Counted from the stretch's first letter, positions 24,554-33,573 are shown. The stretch is 44,641 nucleotides of DNA from an uncultured Salinisphaerales bacterium (GCA_937896565.1 CALBOV010000247.1:1-44641); one strand, 5' to 3'. Program-made: numbers and translations. Notes: generated by a model from the sequence alone, not told the origin.

Positions 24554-25369
24554 TCAGGTGCCCCCGAATGCGTGAGCGGCCACGAGATGCAGCAAGGCCA
24601 GAAGCAGCATCGCCGCGGTCAGCGGGACATGGACGAACAGCCATGCCTTGAGCAGGCCCTGCACGGTGTAGTGCATGTCCAGGTCCGACTTCTGGCGACA
24701 GAGGTCCGCGAGCTCGCGAGCGAAGGGCTTCTCGTCCTCGGACAGGTAACGCTCCAGCGCGATCAGGCGATCACGTTGCCGGGTGACGTAGTGCGTCGGC
24801 CCCAGGTGACGCCAGCGCCAGTGCGGTGCCATGAACAGCTCGGCGAGATGGGTTCGATAGTGGTCCCCCAGCAGCACCGAGTCGGTTTGCGTGGCGGCGG
24901 CGATCACCAGTTGTTCGGCGCGCCGGCGCAGCCGTTCCGAGAACATGGGGATGCGCTCGTAGAGCAGTTCCTCGTCCGTCGCCGCCAGTCGCGGTGGCAG
25001 GGTGCGCGACCAGTAGAGTCCGGCCAGACCGCTGCCCGCGGTGCCGACGAAGCTGAGCCACAGCAGCCATTCCAGCGGCGCGTCGGGCAGGGAGAAACCG
25101 GTATGGGCGACGAAGACGACGATCGCGAACGCGCCGGTGTAGGCGTGGAGCTGCAGCCAGACCGCCGCGCGACCAATCGGCAGCATCGACACGCGCTTGC
25201 GTTGCGAGTAGAGGCTCAGGAACACGACGGTGCCTATCAGCAACCAGCCGGTCCAGAACGGCGCTCGCGTCAGTCCCGCCGATACGGCGGCGAACAGCGC
25301 GGCGGCGATCAGCACGACGATCGCCCACGCGGTCAGATTGACCCGGCGCCGCTTCGCGAAGCGCATCAT
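24554..25369 (-). CDS. Cytochrome-b-like membrane protein of the redox operon
   Basis: 271 residues; the ATG at 25369 overlaps the stop of the regulator-ferredoxin gene (ATGA). About five membrane helices: ~10-33, ~40-60, ~70-92, ~98-118, and ~240-262. Histidines sit in helix pairs able to hold b-type hemes: QLHAYTG and VAHTGF in the third helix, DMHYTVQG, FVHVPL and LLHLVAAHAF at the C-terminus. A soluble insert of ~110 residues lies between the fourth and fifth helices. The family is not one I can name. By position it should pass electrons between the cytoplasmic iron-sulfur fusion protein and the periplasmic decaheme protein encoded on either side. Confidence 0.78.
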   Translation of the reverse strand: MMRFAKRRRVNLTAWAIVVLIAAALFAAVSAGLTRAPFWTGWLLIGTVVFLSLYSQRKRVSMLPIGRAAVWLQLHAYTGAFAIVVFVAHTGFSLPDAPLEWLLWLSFVGTAGSGLAGLYWSRTLPPRLAATDEELLYERIPMFSERLRRRAEQLVIAAATQTDSVLLGDHYRTHLAELFMAPHWRWRHLGPTHYVTRQRDRLIALERYLSEDEKPFARELADLCRQKSDLDMHYTVQGLLKAWLFVHVPLTAAMLLLALLHLVAAHAFGGT

Positions 25370-27564
25370 CGGTGCAGCCAGTCCAGCAGATTCGGCAGAT
25401 CGCGCATGTCCACGCGCTCCAGCGCGTCGTGGGGGCAGGCCCGCTGACAGGCGGGACCGCCGGGCTGGTCGATGCAGAGATCGCACTTGGTCGCCTTCAT
25501 CACCGGCGAGCCAGTGGCGTTGTTCTGCACGAACTCGCCGCTGTTGTTGCGGATTTCGACCATGCGGATGTTGTCGTAGGGACAACTGTTCGCACAGGTC
25601 GCGCAGCCGATGCAGGTGTCGTCGTTGATGACGACCTGTCCCTGTTCGGAGGAGCGATGAATCGCCCCGGTGGGGCAGCCGATCATGCACACCGGGTCCG
25701 CGCAGTGCATGCAGGCATTGGCGATCATCAGCGAGTCGTGACGATGCCCGTGCCGGTTGAAGCGCGGATTGTTCTGGTGGCCGACCGCGCAGGCGTCGGT
25801 GCAGGCGTCGCAGCGGACGCAGCGGTCCAGGTTGATCAGCATGGCCGCGCGGCCGTTGATCAGATGACGGTCCACCAGGGTCTCGACCAGGGCGTCATCG
25901 TCGCCGCTGGGGCGCACGTCCAGCGCGTTGGTGGGCGTCGCGTTCCCGCCGGGCCGATACGTCGCCAGCGAGTCCTTGAGCGTTTCCGCCTGCATCTGCC
26001 GCGCGCGCTCGAGCTGCGCCTCGGTCAGGTTCGGCAGGACATGGGTCTCGATCACGCGGGTCGGCACGCGCAGGATGTCGGCGTACCCCACCGCGCGCAG
26101 CGAGCAGCGGTAGGTGGACTGGCCTTCGCCGTTCCAGCCGGCCAGCAGCTCGTCGAGGCCGAAGGCCGCACCGCGCCCGAGGTAGTTGATCGTCTGCTGG
26201 CCCTTGTGCAGGGGGCGCGTGACGCGGGCGAAACCGGAGCGGATCAGCAACAGGCCGTCAGGATAGTCGCCGGCGCGCACGATTTCGGGTTCGATCTTCA
26301 GCCGCTGGGCCTCGGGCTGGTCGGCCAGGCGTTGATAACTGGTGTGCCAGTCGAATTCGCCAAAGCTCTCGAACAGGGTCTGCCGGGCGATTTCGTCGAT
26401 GACGTCGTCTGGCAGATGGCTGAACAGCGGAGTGGCTCGCAGATGGGTGATCAGGCTGTTGGCCCGGTACAGATCTTCCACATGCTTGCGGAACGCGGCG
26501 TCGCGCTTGCGCAGATCGCGCAGGCCCTGCCAGCGGATTTCCAGCAGGATGGAATCCTCTTCGGCGAAGACGGTCGCAGTGCGCTGGGTGCGACCAAGCG
26601 CCGCGATCTCGCCGAACACGTCACCGGTCTTGAGTACCGCGGACTGCGTGTGATCCAGCACCGCCGGGATGTCCTGGACGAATGTGTGGCCAGCACCGGC
26701 CTGGGCCGCATCCTCGATGACCGTGTTGCCCCACTCGGCGTCCACCGCCGAGGGGTTGAGGATTCGTGTACTGAGCATCGATGTCTGATCGAGATCACCC
26801 TCGCCCACGAAGCGGAGGTGGCTGCGGCCGATCCGGATCTCGTCGCCACCGCCGAGAATATGGTGTTCGATGCGTTCGCCGCTGACGAAGGTGCCGTTGG
26901 AACTGCCGAGGTCGATGATCTCCCAGCCCAGCTCGGTGGCCTGGAGCCGGGCATGCGATGACGACGCCGCGGAGTCGTCGAGGATCAGGTCGTTGTCGGC
27001 GCCCCGGCCGATGCGAATGCCCTCGTGGCCGGCGCTCGTCAGAATCTGCTCCTGGAGCATCTGCCCCTGCGCGTCCCGCACGATCAGCCGGGCGGGCGAC
27101 GGGGGCGTCTTCTCCGGCTCGGAGACGTAACGCGAGACATCCCGCACCTCGGGGTGGCCTGGATTCTTCCAGAGCTGGGCCAGCGCCTGCAGCCAGTTCT
27201 TCTGGCGCGGGCTTGCGCGGCCCAGGGACTCTTCCGGCAGGCCGGGGGGCAGAATCACCCGCACCCGTCCCTGAACGATCAGAAAGGCGGAGTTACCGTA
27301 GTCACCGGCGCGAACGACGATCTCGCCGCGGGTCAGACGTCGCAGGCGGGTGTCGTTGCGGACGATCCCCTCCAGCGTGATCGGCGGCCGGAACCGTGAC
27401 GGATCCATGCTGGCGAAGGGCTCCATCGACAGCACGCGCTGCACGTCCCGCTCGCCCATGCCCTCGCCAAAGGGCTGCGACCAGCGCTGCGGCGGTGGGA
27501 TGGACGAGACTGGCGCCGGCCCGCTCCCGGCGCGCAAATCCCTTGTCAGTATGGATTCGGCCAC
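25366..27564 (-). CDS. Cyclic-nucleotide-binding / FHA / four-[4Fe-4S] fusion protein
   Basis: 732 residues from a GTG at 27564 (alternative: Met36, at 27459, with GGCGAGG before it). Order: first half of a cNMP-binding domain (~65-106, GEIVVRAGDYGNSAFLIVQG), an inserted FHA domain (~160-252: RIGRGADN, SSSHARL, DLGSSNGTF), the rest of that cNMP domain (~300-350, phosphate cassette FGEIAALGRTQRTATV), a second cNMP domain (~375-520, GLDELLAG instead of a full cassette), then 16 cysteines in four [4Fe-4S] patterns (C582 to the end) like HycB/DmsB electron-transfer subunits. No signal peptide, so cytoplasmic. Inferred role: an electron wire gated by a cyclic nucleotide and a phosphothreonine partner, feeding the membrane cytochrome b. 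Confidence 0.9.
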   Translation of the reverse strand: MAESILTRDLRAGSGPAPVSSIPPPQRWSQPFGEGMGERDVQRVLSMEPFASMDPSRFRPPITLEGIVRNDTRLRRLTRGEIVVRAGDYGNSAFLIVQGRVRVILPPGLPEESLGRASPRQKNWLQALAQLWKNPGHPEVRDVSRYVSEPEKTPPSPARLIVRDAQGQMLQEQILTSAGHEGIRIGRGADNDLILDDSAASSSHARLQATELGWEIIDLGSSNGTFVSGERIEHHILGGGDEIRIGRSHLRFVGEGDLDQTSMLSTRILNPSAVDAEWGNTVIEDAAQAGAGHTFVQDIPAVLDHTQSAVLKTGDVFGEIAALGRTQRTATVFAEEDSILLEIRWQGLRDLRKRDAAFRKHVEDLYRANSLITHLRATPLFSHLPDDVIDEIARQTLFESFGEFDWHTSYQRLADQPEAQRLKIEPEIVRAGDYPDGLLLIRSGFARVTRPLHKGQQTINYLGRGAAFGLDELLAGWNGEGQSTYRCSLRAVGYADILRVPTRVIETHVLPNLTEAQLERARQMQAETLKDSLATYRPGGNATPTNALDVRPSGDDDALVETLVDRHLINGRAAMLINLDRCVRCDACTDACAVGHQNNPRFNRHGHRHDSLMIANACMHCADPVCMIGCPTGAIHRSSEQGQVVINDDTCIGCATCANSCPYDNIRMVEIRNNSGEFVQNNATGSPVMKATKCDLCIDQPGGPACQRACPHDALERVDMRDLPNLLDWLHR

Positions 27565-27566
27565 GA

Positions 27567-28583
27567 CTACGGCGTGTGGACCGAGCCCTTGTACGCGTCC
27601 GGCTTCGGCAGCAGGCCGTCCAGCGCGGCCAGCTCACTGCCGTCGTATTTGCTTGCGATGGCCTTGGCCTGGGTGGCGACCTGATCGGCGGCCGCGGTCA
27701 GTGCCGCTTCGTTGTTCAGTGACACTTTCGCCGAGCCGGCGATCTTGAGCAGCGCCCCGACCTCGGGAATGCTGACCCCGGCATCCGAAATCGCCTTGAT
27801 GCGCAGTGCCGAACGCTTGGCGCGCTTGGCCATTTCCACCGCGTACTGCGCCTTCTGCGTCGCCTTGGCGACACCGCGCAGCGCGTATTCGAGATCCAGG
27901 GCCTGACCGACCAGGAACATCAGACGCTGGCGATTCTGCGACGCCTCGGCATTGGCCGCGCCGTCGTTGTACCAGACGTTGTGGCGCACTTCGCCCTGGC
28001 TCCAGGCGACCAGTTCGAAGTTGCTGCCGGCCGGGTGTCCGCCGGTGTTGACCAGGTTTTCCTTGGGCACGGTGTGGCACTGGTAGCAGTTCTCGGCCAG
28101 CTTGTAGAGATCGCCGGGACGGATCATGCCGGCGGCCTCGGACTTGGCCCAGCGCTCCTTGCGATGCGCCTCCGATTCGGTTTCCGCGGTGGCGTCCTTG
28201 CCGCCGAAGTCGCTGTGGATCTCGATCCAGTCCTTGCCGGCGCCGTGGCAGGATTCACAGGTGATGCCCGCGATGGTGTCGACCTCGCCGTCCTCCATCT
28301 TCGACGTGAAATGGCAGGACACGCATTCGCCCTCGGCCTTGATGCGCTTGATGTCGAGCTTGTCGGCGATGTCGCGTGCCTCGTCGGTGCGCGGCATCTG
28401 CTTGAAGGTGGAGAAGTGGTGGGTGTCGCGCCAGGCCGCGATCGATGCCTCGTGGCAGTCGCCGCAGGCAGTCGGGCCCATGACCTTCTCGGGGTCCAGG
28501 CGCAGTTCCTGGGCCTGGGCGGTCGACAGGCCGGCCCATCCGCAGATGGCCAGGATGGTGATGGCGAGGGTTGAACGAATCAT
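27567..28583 (-). CDS. Periplasmic tetraheme cytochrome, c554-like
   Basis: 338 residues from the ATG at 28583, giving a Sec signal peptide cut near AQA/QE; the frame to 28691 adds a low-complexity extension. Four CXXCH sites: CGDCH (Cys40), CVSCH, CESCH and CYQCH. Ligand-rich stretches such as AAWRDTHHFSTFKQ match cytochrome c554-family proteins, whose best-known member takes electrons from hydroxylamine oxidoreductase in Nitrosomonas. No hydroxylamine oxidoreductase is near, so only the electron-carrier role should be carried over. The C-terminal half (~200-338) is helical and heme-free (LEYALRGVAKATQKAQYAVE). It ends 2 nt before the regulator-ferredoxin GTG. Confidence 0.88.
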   Translation of the reverse strand: MIRSTLAITILAICGWAGLSTAQAQELRLDPEKVMGPTACGDCHEASIAAWRDTHHFSTFKQMPRTDEARDIADKLDIKRIKAEGECVSCHFTSKMEDGEVDTIAGITCESCHGAGKDWIEIHSDFGGKDATAETESEAHRKERWAKSEAAGMIRPGDLYKLAENCYQCHTVPKENLVNTGGHPAGSNFELVAWSQGEVRHNVWYNDGAANAEASQNRQRLMFLVGQALDLEYALRGVAKATQKAQYAVEMAKRAKRSALRIKAISDAGVSIPEVGALLKIAGSAKVSLNNEAALTAAADQVATQAKAIASKYDGSELAALDGLLPKPDAYKGSVHTP

Positions 28584-28629
28584 CGGTCGGGTCTCCGGGG
28601 CGGGCGATGGCATTGGGGCGTGGCGGACG

Positions 28630-29907
28630 TCAGGCGTCCAGCACCACGTTGGAGGTGGGGCGGGCGATGCAGACGAGGCAGGAACCGGCATCCGGCGCGG
28701 CGGCGGGCGGCGTGGCGTAGTCGACCGCCCCCGAGCGCACCGCGGTCACGCAGGTGCCGCAGTTGCCGGCTCGACAGCCGGAATCGATGACCACGTCGTG
28801 GGCTTCCGCCAGTTCGAGCAGGCTGTCGGCGCCGGACCAGTTCACGGTCTTGCCGCTGTGCGCGAACTCCACCGAGAACGTGGGTGCGTCGGCCGCGACC
28901 GCCGGGGCGGGTTCGGTCTTCTTGATCGACGCGGGTCCGAACGCTTCCATGCGGATGTCGGCTTCGGGCACACCCCATTCGGCCAGATCGGCGGTGACAC
29001 CGGCCATCATCGGCGGCGGGCCGCAGATGTAGAACACGTAGTTGTTGGACGGCAGCAGCTTCTTGAACAGCTCGACGCCGACATAACCCTGATGATGGAA
29101 GTGCTCGCCCAGCTTCTCGTCGTCGGTCGGGTTGCTGTAGCAAAGGCGGATGCGCACGTTCTCGTGCGCCGCTTCCAGGGCGCGCAGATCATCCTTGTAG
29201 ATCTGCTCGGCGCCGAAGCGCGCGCCGCTGAAGAACCAGATCTCCTGGTCGTAGCCCGCGGCGCAGGCGGCCTTGAGCATGCTGAACACCGGCGTGATGC
29301 CGACGCCGCCGCCGATCAGCACGATTGGGCGGCGCTCCTCCAGGTCGAGGAAGAAATCCCCCGCGGGGGCCTTGACGTCCAGAATCTCGCCTTCGGGCAC
29401 CTGCGTGTGCAAAAAGGTCGAGGACTGGCCGGGCGGGGCCTCCGGACTCTTCGGCGGCGGATCCAGGCGCTTGACCGAAATCCGGTAGTAGTCCGTCTCG
29501 CTCGGGCTGTCGGACAGCGAATAGCAGCGGACCAGCGGCTTGGCGCGATCCGGCAGTTTCAGCTGGAACGTCAGGAACTGGCCGGGCTTGAACGCCGGCA
29601 GCGGCTTGCCGTCATGCGGCACCAGGTAGAACGAGGTGACCGTGTCGCTCTCCGGCACCTTGCGTTCGACACGGAATTTCCGTGAGCCGGACCAGCCGCC
29701 CTCGGCATCGCGGACCGCGCGCAGATGTCTGGCCGCGGCACCGGCGAGATCCTTTTCGAGTATGCGCAGCCGCTGATCGTGAACCGTGCGCGCCTGCACG
29801 GCGTCCCGGCGTGCCTGCAGCAGTGAAAACGCCAGATGCAGCATGGCGCCGATGACGAGCAGCGCGCCGAGCAGCTGCACGGTAACCGGAGCAATCAGCC
29901 AGTCCAT
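28630..29907 (-). CDS. Membrane-anchored NADH:FAD oxidoreductase with C-terminal [2Fe-2S] ferredoxin domain
   Basis: 425 residues; the ATG at 29907 overlaps the barrel gene stop (TGATG). Residues ~7-30 form one transmembrane helix, then a charged helix. The ferredoxin-reductase module follows: FAD motif RCYSLS at 127-132, GGGVGITPVFSML for NAD, and YICGPPPMM. The last ~90 residues are a plant-type [2Fe-2S] domain with Cys378, Cys383, Cys386 and Cys413 (CRAGNCGTC...LVC). The arrangement matches Hcr/CMO-reductase and NqrF-like reductases. It should take hydride from NADH in the cytoplasm and pass single electrons to a membrane or iron-sulfur partner, making it the likely entry point of the pathway. 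Confidence 0.92.
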   Translation of the reverse strand: MDWLIAPVTVQLLGALLVIGAMLHLAFSLLQARRDAVQARTVHDQRLRILEKDLAGAAARHLRAVRDAEGGWSGSRKFRVERKVPESDTVTSFYLVPHDGKPLPAFKPGQFLTFQLKLPDRAKPLVRCYSLSDSPSETDYYRISVKRLDPPPKSPEAPPGQSSTFLHTQVPEGEILDVKAPAGDFFLDLEERRPIVLIGGGVGITPVFSMLKAACAAGYDQEIWFFSGARFGAEQIYKDDLRALEAAHENVRIRLCYSNPTDDEKLGEHFHHQGYVGVELFKKLLPSNNYVFYICGPPPMMAGVTADLAEWGVPEADIRMEAFGPASIKKTEPAPAVAADAPTFSVEFAHSGKTVNWSGADSLLELAEAHDVVIDSGCRAGNCGTCVTAVRSGAVDYATPPAAAPDAGSCLVCIARPTSNVVLDA

Positions 29908-31343
29908 CAGAGCTTCACCACCAGCTCGGCGCGGATGCCTTGCTGGTCCTGTCCCGTATCCGCGGCCGAGGCGAAGCCGCCGAACTGGAGGATCACGCGC
30001 CGGCCGACCGCCTGCTGCAGCCGGAACGACAGCGCCGTGGCATCGGTGTCGGAGACTTCATGGTTGCCCCGGCGACCGGTTTCGACGATGAGCTGCGTGC
30101 GATTGGCGTTCCAGAACATCTGGTAGCCCATCGCCACGCCCCAGGCGTTGTCGGTGCGGTTGCCCAGCGGAGCCGGGAACGAACCGATTCCGCGGGCCGC
30201 GAAGGTGATGCCGGTCCGCCCCAGCGGGCCCCCGGCAAGCGGGTCACGCGCCGCGGACGAGAAGTTGTCCTCACCCCAGAACGCGTTGGCGTAGAACAGG
30301 TTGTGCGTCCTGTGAGGGGTGAGCGACCACTCCATGAAGTACAGCTGGCCGTTGTCCGAGGAGGGTAGGTCCAGGCCGTCCTTGCCGAAGTCATCCGAAT
30401 GCAGGATGCGGATCGTCGAGTTGATCAGGCCGAAACGCTGGACCGCGCTGAAGCCTCCGACGAACAGATCGCCGCGTCCTTCGGTGCCGTCGACGACTGC
30501 CAGGTCCAGGTCGAAGGTGCTGGAGAACTGGTTGCCGAACACCGTGTCCCACTGCGTGAACAGCCCGTAGAGTCGCGCGCCGTCATCCGGAGCGTTGTCG
30601 TCGCGGTCGATCTCGTCCCAGGCGTAGAGGAAGGTCACGCGCAGGTTGTTGAGCCAGCCAAGGCTCGGAAAGCGCAGGTTGTTGCGCGTCAGGCCGATGG
30701 CGTCGAGCCGGTCGTCGATCAGGAAGCCGTCCTGAAAGGTGATCTGCTGGCGGCCGATGGAGAAGCCGATGTCCAGGTCCAGCCGGTCGGTCGGGTCCAG
30801 GGCAGGGAACAGCTCGCCGAAGTCACCTTCGAAAAACAGCGTGGTGATGTCCGCGTTGGTGTGATCCTCGTACGGATCCTGCCGATCCGGGTCGTATTGC
30901 CAGCCGGTGAAGTTCGCGCCGTCGTTCAGCGGCCGGATGCCGATGAGCACCCGCTCGCTGCCGGAGAGCTGCAGGTTGCCGAACAGATCCAGGCGATTGA
31001 CCAGCTCGCTGCGTCCGGTGCCGGCTTCATTGTCGAAGCTCTGCAACGCGGACCGGAACGTGCCGTAAACCCAGAATTGGGGTTGCCACACGGCGCCTCC
31101 GGGCAGCTGGAAACCATGCGGAATGTTGCCCGGCCCGAGGAATTTGCCGCCCAGCTCCACGATCGGGGGCGTGAGCTTGGGCAACTCCTCGTCGTCGAGA
31201 TACTCGCCCGGTTCGTCGGAGAAACGGCTGCTGCCGCCGGCGGCCAGCGCCGACCCGGTGGTCAGCAACAACCCCAGCATCAGCGCCCTGGCCATGATTT
31301 TTGGTGCAGCCTTGTCCGCCACAGTGTCGACTCCCCTGATCAT
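29907..31343 (-). CDS. Outer-membrane beta-barrel protein of the redox operon
   Basis: 478 residues from the ATG at 31343; a second ATG at 31295 gives a shorter, cleaner signal peptide (ALMLGLLLTTGSALAAGG), so the start is uncertain. The mature protein alternates hydrophobic and polar residues in many strands (FWVYGTFRSAL, RLDLFGNLQL, LDLDIGFSIGRQQITFQ) and ends RAELVVKL, consistent with a barrel of perhaps 16-18 strands. It is transcribed 27 nt after the pentaheme gene. It may house or dock the cytochromes, like MtrB, but it is clearly shorter than MtrB (~700 residues) and I see no CXXC motif near its start. It may instead be a substrate porin. Confidence 0.8.
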   Translation of the reverse strand: MIRGVDTVADKAAPKIMARALMLGLLLTTGSALAAGGSSRFSDEPGEYLDDEELPKLTPPIVELGGKFLGPGNIPHGFQLPGGAVWQPQFWVYGTFRSALQSFDNEAGTGRSELVNRLDLFGNLQLSGSERVLIGIRPLNDGANFTGWQYDPDRQDPYEDHTNADITTLFFEGDFGELFPALDPTDRLDLDIGFSIGRQQITFQDGFLIDDRLDAIGLTRNNLRFPSLGWLNNLRVTFLYAWDEIDRDDNAPDDGARLYGLFTQWDTVFGNQFSSTFDLDLAVVDGTEGRGDLFVGGFSAVQRFGLINSTIRILHSDDFGKDGLDLPSSDNGQLYFMEWSLTPHRTHNLFYANAFWGEDNFSSAARDPLAGGPLGRTGITFAARGIGSFPAPLGNRTDNAWGVAMGYQMFWNANRTQLIVETGRRGNHEVSDTDATALSFRLQQAVGRRVILQFGGFASAADTGQDQQGIRAELVVKL

Positions 31344-31370
31344 CCGGTCTCGAGTTCCCTGTTCCGCGCC

Positions 31371-33344
31371 CTAGTCGGAGTCCGCCTGCGCAACGGTTGC
31401 GCCTCCAACCTCCAGCCTGCGCTCCCAGATCACCATGTGCCCGGCCACCACACCGTCGGCCACATCCCGCGGGCTCATGCCGTAGTCGAAGCCCACATCC
31501 TTGATCTCGGCGACCAGGTTGACGGGAATCATGGCGGCCTTGAGTTCCGCGGAGACGGTGTAGGGTCCGTTGCCGTTCAGGGGGCTGTGGTACTTCGCCG
31601 TCCGCTTCGCGCCGGGCGATAGCACTTGCCGGTGCTTGCGGGCGCCCGCCGGCTGCCCGGTGAGAATGGTGGACGACGTGCTGGGACGGATGAACGGCAG
31701 CGGGTCGATCGAGTAGTTCACCGTCAGCACCTGCTCGCGTTCGCCGCCGCGGACGTTCCGGGTCACGAACTTCGACTGCATGTTGAACAGCTGCGTGTCC
31801 AGCGGCAGTTCGCCGTTGTGCACGTAGAGGGAATGCGAGTCGCGCACGTCGCCGTTGGGGTCGAGATCACCCGACTCCATCAACACCTTGCCGTCGGCAT
31901 CCTTGACGACCACATGCAGCCAGATCACGCGTTCGGCATCGAAACCGGTCGGCACGCTGTGGCCGTTCATGATGTTCTTCACATCCAGCTCGAACTTGAG
32001 CTTGCGGTCGGACTGGCTCGTGATCGCGACCTCGCTGAGGCCGAACCCGTTGCGCATCACCTCGAGGCGCTTGGTTCGTGCCCATTCCAGGCGTTCGAAC
32101 TGCTCGTCGAGAATTGCCCGGGCGTCATAACGGTCATCGATCGCACGCCAGCGTTCGGGGAACTCGAAGTCATCCGGCACGGTGTCCTCGAACGCGTCCG
32201 TGCCCCAGCCCGCCTCGTGATCGAACTTCAGCCAGTCGCGCGGCGTTGCCAGCTTCGTCGCCTCGATGTTGTGCGGGAAGATGCCGGGATGAACGATGGA
32301 ATAGTCGGGGCCGGCGAAGAAGTGGTTCGTCAGCTTCCGATCCGGGGTCGGCTTGCTGCCAATCATCGCCGCCGGGCCATAGGCATAGTCGCTGACCTTG
32401 CCCTGCACCGTGCCCATGTGGCAGTCCTGACAGCTCGTCCCCTCGGCCGCCGCGGGCGACTGCTTGTAGTCGGAGAAGGCCTCTTCCAGACGGAAGCCAT
32501 TGAACAGGTTCACGTCGTGGCAGACACCGCAGAAGCCGGATTCGCCAATGTATTCAAAGGTGCGCACACCACCATGGATCTTGCGGCCCGACTTTTCAGG
32601 GTCCGGGGTGAGGGTGCCGCCGGAGTTGTCGATCGTCGCCTGGAGGACCCGCCCGTCGGTGGGGCCGTAGACCGGAGCGGTCAGATCGCCGGTTTCCAGC
32701 GCGACACGACCGCTGACCTTGCCGTAGGGCTGGCTCAGGCGGTGGCAGACCACGCAGGTGATGCCCTCGCTGGACGCCGGGTGGCGGTCGAGGTTGGAGA
32801 TGAACGGGGATTCCCCCTTGTTCATGCCGATCTGCGTATGGCAGCGAATGCAGAAATCGCCGTTGGTGCTGCTGGTCTGCGCATTGATCGTGCGCTGCAT
32901 CGACATGTAGACCGGCGAGATCTGCGCGTAGGCATGCTGTGACACGGCCCATTGCTCGAACTGCACGGGATGGCAGCTTCCGCAGGTGTTCGCCGACGGA
33001 TACTCCTCTTCCTCGAAGAGCAGTCGATGAATCTGATCGGGGGTGAGCTGGTCGCTTTCCGGTTCGGTTTCGGCGACCTCGGTGGGTTCCGTCTCGGTGG
33101 CGGCCGGGGCTTCTCCACTCAGCAGATCGGAATCGCCGTCCAGCAGACCTCCCGAATCGCCCAGCAGATCGTCGTCGCCTTCCAGCAGGCTGTCGCCGCC
33201 CAGCAGGCCGTCGTCGCTCTGCTGTTCGGATGAGTCGTCGAGCAGGTCGCCTTCCAGCAATCCCCCGTCGAGCAAATCATCCTGTGCCGAGACCACGCTG
33301 CACGCCAGCATCACAGCGGCGGCGATCAGTCCTCTCCGGATCAT
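31371..33344 (-). CDS. Secreted pentaheme cytochrome c with acidic LL-repeat N-terminus
   Basis: 657 residues from the ATG at 33344, preceded by GGGAGT at 6 nt; first gene of the redox operon. Sec signal peptide ends at VVSA/QDD. Residues 22-78 form a low-complexity acidic tract with eight short units of the type DDLLDG/GGLLEG. Five CXXCH sites: CGSCHP, CIRCHT, CVVCHR, CGVCHD and CQDCHM. The last ~280 residues are a beta-rich heme-free domain including NIMNGHSVPTGFDAERV, seen in multiheme reductase-like proteins. The protein could be a terminal reductase or an electron relay; the substrate is unknown. The 489-nt region before it is the operon's presumed promoter. Confidence 0.87.
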   Translation of the reverse strand: MIRRGLIAAAVMLACSVVSAQDDLLDGGLLEGDLLDDSSEQQSDDGLLGGDSLLEGDDDLLGDSGGLLDGDSDLLSGEAPAATETEPTEVAETEPESDQLTPDQIHRLLFEEEEYPSANTCGSCHPVQFEQWAVSQHAYAQISPVYMSMQRTINAQTSSTNGDFCIRCHTQIGMNKGESPFISNLDRHPASSEGITCVVCHRLSQPYGKVSGRVALETGDLTAPVYGPTDGRVLQATIDNSGGTLTPDPEKSGRKIHGGVRTFEYIGESGFCGVCHDVNLFNGFRLEEAFSDYKQSPAAAEGTSCQDCHMGTVQGKVSDYAYGPAAMIGSKPTPDRKLTNHFFAGPDYSIVHPGIFPHNIEATKLATPRDWLKFDHEAGWGTDAFEDTVPDDFEFPERWRAIDDRYDARAILDEQFERLEWARTKRLEVMRNGFGLSEVAITSQSDRKLKFELDVKNIMNGHSVPTGFDAERVIWLHVVVKDADGKVLMESGDLDPNGDVRDSHSLYVHNGELPLDTQLFNMQSKFVTRNVRGGEREQVLTVNYSIDPLPFIRPSTSSTILTGQPAGARKHRQVLSPGAKRTAKYHSPLNGNGPYTVSAELKAAMIPVNLVAEIKDVGFDYGMSPRDVADGVVAGHMVIWERRLEVGGATVAQADSD

Positions 33345-33573
33345 CCCACACTCCCTATGCGCAAGTTTTCTTACGGGCCGAGCGCCCCAGGCGCGGGCCA
33401 CAGTATTGCGCGACGCCGGAGAACTTATCTTGAAACGGTTCACATTTCACCGGGCAATGTGGGAGCCGATTGATTGGGGGAGAAATGCAAAGATGTGATG
33501 GCCGGTGGTCTCGGCGCGCCGTTATCCTGCAACTCGTTGTTGTAAATGGGTAAATTGATATTTTATGCACTGA

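Noticed and set aside
27567-28583. Assigning the tetraheme c554-like protein to ammonia oxidation
   Set aside because: No hydroxylamine oxidoreductase or ammonia monooxygenase genes nearby; c554-like folds are used widely as electron carriers.
29907-33344. Reading the pentaheme-barrel pair as an MtrCAB-type outer-membrane conduit
   Set aside because: The barrel (~450 mature residues) is much shorter than MtrB, has no N-terminal CXXC, and the heme protein has only five hemes; kept only as one possibility.
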